Shown: piece after piece, positions 56,488-64,000 of the stretch
Layout: each line of letters starts with the position of its first letter
How positions within the stretch are numbered: the first letter of the stretch is position 1
Assembly (NCBI GenBank): GCA_016716225.1
Contig: JADJWT010000001.1
Location: 1,994,501 to 2,058,500, forward strand
Reading direction: 5' to 3'
Length of the DNA: 64,000 nucleotides
Origin: Ignavibacteriota bacterium
GTDB taxonomy: Bacteria; Bacteroidota; Ignavibacteria; Ignavibacteriales; Melioribacteraceae
Notes under the pieces: model-generated
Told to the model about the DNA's origin: nothing
Database searches by the model: none
Seen by the model: the letters and a program-made list of their open reading frames with translations, nothing else
Position numbers and translations under genes: made by a program

Positions 56488-57262
56488 CAAGTAAGAAATA
56501 CTCTAAAGTATGTTGCATCTAAAGATCAAAAACATTTTATGTTAGAACTTAAAGAAGTTTACAAAGCTCCAACTGAAGAAGCTGCTTTGTTAAATCTTGA
56601 TATCTTAGAAAATAATTGGGCTAACAAATACTCCCTTGTTATTAGGTCTTGGAAAAACAACCAGAATAATATATCTACTTTTTTCAAATATCCACAAGAA
56701 ATTGAAACTGTAATTTATACTACAAATGCGGTTGTAACTGTGCACCGGCAGTTCAGAAAAGTAACAAAAAATAGAGCTCTTTTTCCAAATGTCGATGCTC
56801 TTAAAAAAATGTTATACTTAGCTTATAGAGATTTATCTAAAAAATGGACACTACCCATCCAAAACTGGACTCTTATTCTTTCTAATTTTTCTGATTATTT
56901 TAAGGAAAGATTTGATGAGTATTAGTAACTTAAAATCCCATTTACACAAATTATTTTACAAATTCAAAAAATCAAAACTCAGTATTACTACTGATTTTAT
57001 TTAAAATTAATTTATTTATTTTCATTTCCATAGACGATAAGATAAATATCCTTATTCTAATTAACACCATATATTTAATTGTTTTGAACAACAATAATGT
57101 AATTTACATGGCGAAGCTACAAGTTATAATGAGATTGTAAGTTAATAAATATTAAAAAGTTAAATCAATCTTAAACGTAAGTCTAAAATAGAAGCAAAGT
57201 TAAGGAAATAGTACAGAGACAAATATTGACATTTTTATTTCAAAAAAAAATGAGGTAATACA

Positions 57263-57852
57263 ATGAAAATTAACTATGGTAGTTCAAAGGGACTCGGAGA
57301 GATTGTTTTAAGTTTTGATGATGGACCTCATCCTATCAATACACCAAAACTTCTAAATTTATTAAAAAGGAAAATATCAAAGCCTTATTTTTTATTGTGG
57401 GACAAAATATTGAATCTGGTAAAAATTTTGATATAGTAAAAAGAGCTTTTGATGAAGGACATGTAATTGGGAATCATACTTATTCGCATAAAAATTTAAA
57501 AAAGTTATCTGACATGGAAATAAAATCAGAAATCTTAAGAGCAGAAGAATTAGTTGGAAATTATTTAACAATTCCCAAATTAATTAGACCACCATACGGT
57601 GCGGCTGACATGCGTGTAAATAAAATTATTCATGAACTCGGATATTTTAGTGTACTATGGAATATTGATACTCTTGATTGGAAAAATAGAAGTATAAATT
57701 GGGTTAATGATGCAATCAATCAAGTTAAGCTACGAGAAGATAGTATAATTTTAATGCATGATATACATAAAACCACTGTTGATAATGTTTCAAATTTAAT
57801 TGCAAAAATTAGAGATCAAGAAAAGCAATTTAATTTTATTGCTTATGTATAA
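57263..57852 (+). CDS. Polysaccharide deacetylase (NodB homology), frameshifted
   Basis: About 196 residues when one A is added near 57373. All five NodB motifs are present: LSFDDGPHP (catalytic and metal Asp), HTYSHKNL (metal His), RPPYGAADMR, DTLDWKN and ILMHDIH. It would remove N-acetyl groups from chitin-like or peptidoglycan glycans. There is no signal peptide, which is unusual for the family and suggests a cytoplasmic or unconventional role. The break is one missing homopolymer base; without it the gene is intact. The flanking gaps (56961-57262, 57853-58008) hold nothing recognisable. Confidence 0.82.
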
Positions 57853-58008
57853 AGCATGTAAAATAAACTTATACGATTGTTTTTTTTTGTATGAATTACA
57901 CATAGTACTCTATTATATATGGCATTAAGAATAAATTAAATAGCACGTTATTTGCAATACCTTTATGCCTATTTTTTAAATTAATAAATAAATCGGCACA
58001 CAAATTTT

Positions 58009-60762
58009 ATGAATGTTACAAAATTTGTTCAATCATGGTTACCACATGATGAAATATTATTACCATTTTATAAAGGAGTTTTTGAATTTATAGATAAACA
58101 TTTAAACTATAAGTATTTAGAGGATAACGAGAATATTAAATCAAAAATAATTTCGGATCCTTTACTTGGTTATATCCATTTGACAGCTATTGAAGTTGCT
58201 ATAATGGATACGCCACTTTTTCAAAGGTTAAGATACATCAAACAATTAGGTCTAGCATATCTTATCTTTCCATCTTTGGGCTATTCAAGATTTGAACATT
58301 CTTTAGGTGTTTTAGGAAGGTTAAATCAAATATTAAATAAGCTTAAAGAAAATAATTACAGAGTATATGAAGATGATACAATTGATAAAATTATTAAAAA
58401 ATACGAAACATCAATCAGATTGGCTGCTTTATTACATGATTTAGGACATACTTTATTTAGTCATTGCAGTGAAAGAATTGTTAATAATTTGTCTCCAGAT
58501 GAGAATTATCCAAATTCTAAAAAAATTAGCGAAATATTTACTGCTCATTTTCAAAAAGAAAAATTAATTCCATTCGCTGAATTATTTGCGATAGTCCTCA
58601 TTGGGAGTAATAACTTTTTGGATTTTTTAACAAAAACTCAACTATATACACATAAACAGTTAAAACAGATTTTAGAATGGAGCGGTAGATTTATCCTTGG
58701 TCTACCGATTATTGAAGATAGTAGTAGTGTGTTTTTATCACAATTATTAAGTAGTGGGCTTGACGTTGATAAAATTGATTATATGACAAGAGAGCAGCAC
58801 TATTCCGGCATTCGTTTAGAAATTGATTTGGATAGAATATTAAGTAAGATTCAGGTTTATGAACTAGAATCAAATGAAATTCCAAAACAACTTGAGTATT
58901 TAAATTCTCTTTATGAAGAAAACTCAAAATATAAAATTTTAGGATTTTCAAAAGGTGGACAATTTGCATTTGAAGAATTTTGTATAGCAAGACTAGCATT
59001 ACATGTAAAAATTTATTTGCACCAAAAAGTCAGAGCTGCAGAATGTCAATTAGAGAGTTATTTAAATCAACTTACAAAAATTGATAATTTTAAATTAGCA
59101 CATAATTGGCTTTTACTGCCTGAATCGTTAGTAAGATTTCCACAACTAATTGATTCAGTAATTAGTATTGAACCTGACTTATTTGCTGATCATCAAATTA
59201 GTAATATTGATCTTTCAGGTTTTAACAAAATTACAAATAGAGAATTACTATTAAGAGCATATGCTTTTGGTCCACTTAATAATTTTTCAGAAGGGTATGC
59301 TGATATAAATATCTCAAATATTTCTAAACCAGAAATTGATAACTTTTTCAACCAATTCAATACACATGAACTACTTGAAAAAATAAAAATTGAATGTATT
59401 GAAATATTTCGTTCATTAAATTTTGAAAATAATTTTGAATTAATAAATACCATAATAATTGATTTGCCGAGACTAATTAATATTCAGCAAGGGCAAGAAT
59501 CAATTTATTTTGAAAATCCACCTTTAATGCCAATAAGATGGACCATTCCCATTGATAAAATTGTTGTTTATTTCCAAGAAAATAGAGCACTAGCTTATGT
59601 ATTTTCCCCAAAAGAAATTGCGCATATTGTAGCAATTGCTTCAGAAAAAATTATCTTTAATTCAATTAATAAAGTTTTTAATCAAGAAAATATTATATCT
59701 AACCGCATTTTTAAACAGACCAAAGAAATTAAAAATGAACTAACAGATAAAGAGTATTATAAAAAATATCCCCAATTAAAGGGGGTTTCCGATTATCTTC
59801 AAAAGGCAGATGCATCCACCAAAATTAAGCAAATATATGAAAACCTAGCGAGTTTTAAGTCGTTAAATGATGAACGTATTACACTTAATAGAATTTTAAC
59901 TTTTGTAAATCAATTTCCACAAGAATTACAAAGAGCATGCTTGGATTTTTTACAACATCTTAAAGTTTATAATGAAAGTTTATTAAAAATTGAATTAGAT
60001 AAAGTTCTTGAAAAAATTGGTTCTGGTAAAAAAATTGGATTTGCATTTTTAGGAGGTGTTGCTGATAGTGGAAATAGGTTAGTATATCATCTTCGGGAAA
60101 GCATTGAAAGTTACAGTCTGGATGAGCCTAGTAAAATTGATGATGCATTGATAAATAACTCTGATTGTCTATTAATATTTGATGATAACGTAAATTCTGG
60201 ATTACAACTAATTAATATTATTGGTGAACTTTTAAATGAAAAGGACAAAATAGATATTGAATTAATATTAAATGAGGCACATATAAACCCACTTACAACT
60301 GAAAGAGCAAAAAAGAGAATAAAAGAAATGGATATTTATTTTGTATATATAGTTGGCAAAAATAAAAGCGATAAACAAATAAAAAAACATTTAAATAAAT
60401 TTTTCGGTTTCGATGAAGATAAAATACATTTTTCGATAAATACGATTTTAAAAGATGAGGATAGATTGTTTACTGGATCAAATTCTGATTTCAATCACGA
60501 AAAGAAAAAGGAATTACGTGTCTATTTGGAAGAAATAGGAGAAAAACTTCTTAGAAATGAAGGGAAAAATAAAGATAAAATCGATCGATGTAAATTAGGT
60601 TATTCTGCTGCGGAAGCTATGGTATTATTCCCATATAATGTCCCAACTATGACAATAACTGCTCTTTGGTGCAAAGGAAATTTGGATGAAGATATTCCTT
60701 GGTTTCCACTTGCCGAAAGAAGAAGAAGAAGCAAAAACGGAAAATATATTGGGGAGGATTAA
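58009..60762 (+). CDS. HD phosphohydrolase fused to a PRTase-like domain
   Basis: 917 residues. The N-terminal 500 residues follow dGTPase/SAMHD1-type HD proteins: TPLFQRLRYIKQLGLAYLIFP, RFEHSLGV with H97, LLHDLGHTLFSH with H143-D144, and DVDKIDYMTRE as the last metal ligand. Residues about 670-917 look like a phosphoribosyltransferase fold (KKIGFAFLGGVADSGNRLVYHL; CLLIFDDNVNSGLQLINI) ending MTITALWCKGN...WFPLAERRRR. Such PRTase domains are associated with prokaryotic conflict systems (PRTase-CE; from memory). HD enzymes can deplete dNTPs during infection. It lies directly upstream of a Thoeris locus. No ribosome binding site is evident. Confidence 0.8.
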   Translation: MNVTKFVQSWLPHDEILLPFYKGVFEFIDKHLNYKYLEDNENIKSKIISDPLLGYIHLTAIEVAIMDTPLFQRLRYIKQLGLAYLIFPSLGYSRFEHSLGVLGRLNQILNKLKENNYRVYEDDTIDKIIKKYETSIRLAALLHDLGHTLFSHCSERIVNNLSPDENYPNSKKISEIFTAHFQKEKLIPFAELFAIVLIGSNNFLDFLTKTQLYTHKQLKQILEWSGRFILGLPIIEDSSSVFLSQLLSSGLDVDKIDYMTREQHYSGIRLEIDLDRILSKIQVYELESNEIPKQLEYLNSLYEENSKYKILGFSKGGQFAFEEFCIARLALHVKIYLHQKVRAAECQLESYLNQLTKIDNFKLAHNWLLLPESLVRFPQLIDSVISIEPDLFADHQISNIDLSGFNKITNRELLLRAYAFGPLNNFSEGYADINISNISKPEIDNFFNQFNTHELLEKIKIECIEIFRSLNFENNFELINTIIIDLPRLINIQQGQESIYFENPPLMPIRWTIPIDKIVVYFQENRALAYVFSPKEIAHIVAIASEKIIFNSINKVFNQENIISNRIFKQTKEIKNELTDKEYYKKYPQLKGVSDYLQKADASTKIKQIYENLASFKSLNDERITLNRILTFVNQFPQELQRACLDFLQHLKVYNESLLKIELDKVLEKIGSGKKIGFAFLGGVADSGNRLVYHLRESIESYSLDEPSKIDDALINNSDCLLIFDDNVNSGLQLINIIGELLNEKDKIDIELILNEAHINPLTTERAKKRIKEMDIYFVYIVGKNKSDKQIKKHLNKFFGFDEDKIHFSINTILKDEDRLFTGSNSDFNHEKKKELRVYLEEIGEKLLRNEGKNKDKIDRCKLGYSAAEAMVLFPYNVPTMTITALWCKGNLDEDIPWFPLAERRRRSKNGKYIGED

Positions 60763-61077
60763 AAAGTATAAATTACTAATTGATCTTTTCGTCATTCTTA
60801 ATGCAAAGATTTGTAAAATCAACATAGTATTGCATAAGTTTTGTCTCAACAAATTCAATATAAATTGGTAGAAGTAAATTACAATTAAATAAAAAAGTAA
60901 GTTACAGTTTTTTGCTAAAGTAGATTTCCAAATTCGTGAGGACGGAATGATAAATTGTTAAGGTAATATTAACAAAAGTTATTTTGTAAATTTTAAGTGC
61001 TAGGCAGCAAGTTATGACAAAGGCATCCCTTTAGGATGTATCAATCCGTTATGTTACATTAGATACTTGGAGTAAAT
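60763..61077. other. Intergenic region before Thoeris
   Basis: These 315 bases have no gene. A small hairpin CATCC-CTTTA-GGATG occupies 61024-61038 in a GC-richer patch, and the Thoeris promoter must lie here. Confidence 0.4.
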
Positions 61078-62502
61078 ATGGATTCAATAAAATCCTTTAA
61101 AAAAAAATATGTTAAAGCTTTGAGAGATGATAATGCGGCAATTTTTGCTGGTGCTGGATTATCAATGCCTTCAGGTTATGTAAATTGGAAAGAATTACTT
61201 AGGGAAATCACAGAAGAGTTAGGACTGGATATTGAAAAGGAAAATGATTTAGTTGCTATTGCTCAATATCATAGGAACGAAAAAGGTAATCGTGCAAATT
61301 TAAATCAAGAAATTATATCGAAGTTTACGAAAGAATTTGAATTATCAAAAAATCATGAAATATTAGCAAGGTTGCCAATTAAATATTATTGGACAACTAA
61401 CTATGATAAAATTATTGAAAAAGCTTTAACAAATTCAAATAAAAGGATTGATGTAAAAATCACAAAAGATAATCTATCCATAAATGTACCCAAACGTGAT
61501 GTAATAATTTATAAAATGCACGGAGATGTCGAGCATCCAACAGAAGCTGTTATCACGAAAGATGATTATGAATCTTACAATTTGACCAGACAACTATTTA
61601 CAACTACATTACAAGGTGATTTAATATCGAAAACATTTTTATTTATTGGATTTAGTTTTGACGACCCCAATTTGGATTATATTTTAAGTAGAATAAGAAT
61701 TTTATTAGGTGAAAGCGCTAGAGAGCATTATGCAATTTTTAGAAAATTGAAAGAAATTGATTTCATAGACAAAGAAAAATACTTATATGCAATGACAAAA
61801 CAAAAATTAAAAATTGATGATTTAAAGCGTTATTCAATTTCAGCTGTTTTAGTGGATGAATTTGAAGAGATTGAAGATATTTTAATAGACATAGAAAAAC
61901 TATTTAATCTTAATAAGGTCTTTATTTCTGGAAGTGCTGTAAAATATGGCTCATGGTCGGAAATAAAAGCTAATACATTTATGCATGACTTATCAAAATC
62001 GCTTGTTGAAAAAGATTACAAAATTGTTTCTGGTTTTGGTATTGGTGTTGGGGGAACAATAATAAATGGAGCACTTGAAGCAATTTTTGAATCAAAATAC
62101 AAAAATTCTAGTAATTATTTAGAACTTCGACCCTTTCCACAATTTAAATCTGGAAAAATTACTCTACACGAATTGTGGGAAAAATATAGACATGATATGA
62201 TTTCAAAAAGTGGGATAGCAATTTTTCTATTTGGCAATAAATTTAACAAGAAAAAAGTTATTCAAGCAAAGGGTGTATACCGTGAATATCAAATTGCTAA
62301 AGAACTCGACTTATCTATCATACCAATAGGTTCAACAGGTTATACTGCCAAGAAAATATTTTATGAAATTAGTAAAAACATTGATAAATATGATTATTTA
62401 AAGGATTACCTAGATGTTTTAAAAAACTCAAAAGATTCTAATTTAATAATTAAAACTGTTCTAAAAATAATTACAAATATTTCGAAGGATTATCTTAATT
62501 AA
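61078..62502 (+). CDS. thsA: Thoeris effector ThsA (SIR2-SLOG)
   Basis: 474 residues. The SIR2 domain (about 1-285) has AIFAGAGLSMPSG, WTTNYDKIIE, the catalytic His in YKMHGDVEHP and GFSFDDPNLDYIL. The C-terminal SLOG domain (about 285-474) has KVFISGSAVKYG, SGFGIGVGGTIINGAL and an E-R-H pocket (YREYQIAKEL). In Thoeris, SLOG binds a cyclic ADP-ribose isomer made by the TIR partner and triggers NAD+ destruction by SIR2, killing the infected cell. The order and 12-base spacing to the TIR gene are standard. It is intact. Confidence 0.93.
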   Translation: MDSIKSFKKKYVKALRDDNAAIFAGAGLSMPSGYVNWKELLREITEELGLDIEKENDLVAIAQYHRNEKGNRANLNQEIISKFTKEFELSKNHEILARLPIKYYWTTNYDKIIEKALTNSNKRIDVKITKDNLSINVPKRDVIIYKMHGDVEHPTEAVITKDDYESYNLTRQLFTTTLQGDLISKTFLFIGFSFDDPNLDYILSRIRILLGESAREHYAIFRKLKEIDFIDKEKYLYAMTKQKLKIDDLKRYSISAVLVDEFEEIEDILIDIEKLFNLNKVFISGSAVKYGSWSEIKANTFMHDLSKSLVEKDYKIVSGFGIGVGGTIINGALEAIFESKYKNSSNYLELRPFPQFKSGKITLHELWEKYRHDMISKSGIAIFLFGNKFNKKKVIQAKGVYREYQIAKELDLSIIPIGSTGYTAKKIFYEISKNIDKYDYLKDYLDVLKNSKDSNLIIKTVLKIITNISKDYLN

Positions 62503-62514
62503 TAGGAGGAAAAA

Positions 62515-63006
62515 ATGGCTCGAAAAGTTTTTTTTAGTTTTCACTATAAACCAGATAACTGGCGTACCTCACAAGTTAGAAACATTGGTGCAATTGAAGG
62601 AAACAAACCTGCTTCAGACAACAAATGGGAGGAAGTCACAGATGGTGGTGACGAAGCTATTCAGAAATGGATTGATGATAATATGTACGGTAGAAAATGT
62701 ACAATTGTTTTAATAGGGGAAAATACGGCAGGGCGAAAATGGATAAATTATGAAATTAAGAAAGCTTGGAAAGATGGAAAAGGTGTTCTAGGAATTCATA
62801 TTCACAATTTAAAGAACTCTTTGGGTGAACAAGCTAAAAAAGGAAATAATCCTTTTATTGGAATTTCGATAGACGGAACAACTCTAAGTGACAAGATAAA
62901 AGTTTATGATCCGCCTTACTCAACTAGTACATACGTCTATGACAATATAAAGGAAAATATTTCAGATTGGATTGAAAAAGCAATTGAAATTCGAAATAAA
63001 TATTAA
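62515..63006 (+). CDS. thsB: Thoeris sensor ThsB (TIR-like, DUF1863)
   Basis: 163 residues behind AGGAGG. RKVFFSFHYKPDNWRTSQVRN, GDEAIQKWIDDNMYGRKCTIVLIGENTAGRKWINYEIKKAWKDGKGVLGIHIHNL are the motifs of MTH538/DUF1863 TIR-like proteins. The Glu in INYEIKKAW is the presumed catalytic residue. ThsB detects infection and makes the nucleotide signal for ThsA. It directly follows ThsA. Confidence 0.92.
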   Translation: MARKVFFSFHYKPDNWRTSQVRNIGAIEGNKPASDNKWEEVTDGGDEAIQKWIDDNMYGRKCTIVLIGENTAGRKWINYEIKKAWKDGKGVLGIHIHNLKNSLGEQAKKGNNPFIGISIDGTTLSDKIKVYDPPYSTSTYVYDNIKENISDWIEKAIEIRNKY

Positions 63007-63227
63007 AGCGACAAAACTAAAAAAACTACATGTCCACTGCAATACAACCTAAATTAAAACAAGATCATCATTCCATATTACTATGGTTAAAAATTACATT
63101 TAGGTCAAATTAGAAAAGAGGATTATTTTATACTAAATCCAAATAGTAACCTTTTAAAACTATTTTTTAATTGTGTGAGTTCTTTTCTATATACATATTA
63201 AAGTAAATTAAAATAGTAGGAGATTAA

Positions 63228-64000
63228 ATGACAAAAATTAAAGATTATTTTGGAATAGAAATACTACCAGAACCTAAAAGCCCTTCAATTAATTTTAATG
63301 CTTTAGAAACAAATGTTAGCAATTATGTTAAACAACTAAACAACTACGACGCTGAAAAGTTTAAAGTATATTTATATACAATTGCATTCAGTTTTCCTGC
63401 GGATAATAGGGCTGAGTCTATGACTAAACTTAAAAATGTTATGTGTCGTCTTAGAATACCAAAATATGAATATGATAAAAAAAGGATGATGATTTGGAAT
63501 CCTTATATTCCAAAGGAGATAGCTCTAGTTAAACATACCGATGAAGATAAATACCAACCCTATAATCCATCTGAAATTAAAATTATTCCAAGTGTTAAAA
63601 GAATAGTATATCAGTTTTCTCAAAATTCACTTTCTAACATAAGATCATTTTTGCACACAATTGTACTTTCTGTCCATAATGATGTACCTGAAAAAAATCG
63701 TAAATTTAGAGTTGTTCTTACCTGCATTCCTACAATAGACTTTAAGAAGACTTTATTGAATAATTACAACCTCTCCGGGGCAACTTTAAAAGAACTAAAT
63801 GACGAAGGTATTAAATCAAGCCATGAAATTAATCTTATTGAAGAACAACAAATTAATATATTCGGAGATGATTCAAGTTTATCTTTACCTACTTTTCATT
63901 CATTCTTGGCTTATCCCTCAAGTGATGAAACAGATGCTATAATATTTCAAGAAAGATTAGAAGAATTTGGAATAAATATATGGATCGATAAAAAACATAT
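63228..64000 (+). CDS. TIR-domain protein with N-terminal unknown domain, 3' truncated
   Basis: 257 codons are visible from ATG 63228, set by TAGGAGAT. The frame has no stop and runs off the window. The first 210 residues form an unrecognised alpha-beta domain (MTKIKDYFGIEILPEPK...). At about 221 a TIR domain begins: FHSFLAYPSSDETDAIIFQERLEEFGINIWIDKKH, matching the F(L/I)xYxxxD...A..(L/F)...LE..GI.VWID opening of canonical TIRs. Lying 221 bases after ThsB, it may be a second TIR sensor feeding the same ThsA, as known for Thoeris loci with several ThsB genes. Confidence 0.78.
   Translation, partial: MTKIKDYFGIEILPEPKSPSINFNALETNVSNYVKQLNNYDAEKFKVYLYTIAFSFPADNRAESMTKLKNVMCRLRIPKYEYDKKRMMIWNPYIPKEIALVKHTDEDKYQPYNPSEIKIIPSVKRIVYQFSQNSLSNIRSFLHTIVLSVHNDVPEKNRKFRVVLTCIPTIDFKKTLLNNYNLSGATLKELNDEGIKSSHEINLIEEQQINIFGDDSSLSLPTFHSFLAYPSSDETDAIIFQERLEEFGINIWIDKKH

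Larger units (their letters stand above)
55505..56960 (+). mobile_element. IS256-type element, decayed (copy 2)
   Basis: The ends GTATAAAAAGATTTGTGTAA and the complement of TTTACACAAATTATTTTACA form imperfect inverted repeats. The transposase runs from AAAGGAG-ATG (55650) to about 56925: MIERLKDDLSKTKTYDDLM, QSLEQMLESELTEHL, NYRNGKIHKSLKND, EIEISVPRDRNGEFDP, VFFDAIHYKVRD (DDE Asp), FIASIDGLKGFPEAI, QLCVIHQ and KKMLYLAYRDLSKKWT. It is interrupted by three palindromic inserts and by TAA, TAG and TGA codons (such as EGH-stop-DLLGLW). It shares ends and most of its sequence with copy 1 at 13.1-13.9 kb. Confidence 0.85.

Noticed and set aside
60990..61060. Possible integron attC-like site (GTTATG repeats around a small hairpin)
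   Set aside because: Left and right core sites do not fit RYYYAAC/GTTRRRY and no integrase is present.

Overview
The window is strongly AT-rich bacterial DNA with clear AGGAGG-type ribosome binding sites. Three exported proteins (15.9-18.9, 40.0-41.3 and 41.9-44.4 kb) end in a sorting-type domain that opens with NYPNPFNP or NFPNPFNP. That signal is typical of type IX-secreted proteins in Ignavibacteriota and related FCB phyla, so an Ignavibacteria-like host is the best guess (inference). The window reads as a defence and mobile-element island rather than core chromosome: there is no rRNA, tRNA or housekeeping operon, and there are many decayed genes.

Layout. 0-6.2 kb: mobile-element core (replication-relaxation protein, short iterated repeats, hairpins, a decayed HerA-type ATPase with a nuclease-like tail, a serine recombinase and an AbrB-like regulator). 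6.4-8.8 kb: a compact bacterial ubiquitin-like operon (small GG protein, E2, E1, JAB). 9.2-12.9 kb: element cargo with three paralogous small genes, each behind the same stem-loop, then an amidoligase plus class II glutamine amidotransferase pair. 13-15.6 kb: an IS256-type remnant and an AbiE toxin-antitoxin pair. 15.9-18.9 kb: a 14-repeat FG-GAP exported protein bracketed by direct repeats. 19.3-35.6 kb: a continuous minus-strand defence run. 36-37.7 kb: an archaeal-type Orc1/Cdc6 gene with origin-like inverted repeats. 39-44.4 kb: membrane and secreted proteins. 44.9-53.9 kb: an operon of unknown function with a Lon-like protease and a triplicated helical domain, then a conjugation-type ATPase, an archaeo-eukaryotic primase and an HTH protein. 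54.4-57.9 kb: small cargo, a second IS256-type remnant and a polysaccharide deacetylase. 58-64 kb: an HD-PRTase fusion, a Thoeris ThsA/ThsB pair and the start of a second TIR-type gene.

The most notable system is 19.3-35.6 kb. HsdR, HsdM, a DUF1016 nuclease, HsdS, an AAA ATPase, a PLD-like protein and a CARF-sigma54 activator are packed end to end. They are followed by a metallo-beta-lactamase-fold protein, an E2-E1-JAB triple fusion and a patatin. A sigma54-like promoter element lies before HsdR and another before the MBL gene. Each has a matching GTTACTTAAGTAAC-type palindrome whose centre is 94.5 bp from the -12 position. This suggests that the CARF-sigma54 protein controls both transcription units: its own restriction-modification operon and the ubiquitin-like/patatin operon.

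A general caution: at least seven otherwise intact genes are broken by single-base indels, most of them in A or T homopolymers. Some are probably assembly errors; others (the HerA ATPase, both IS copies) carry enough lesions to be real pseudogenes.
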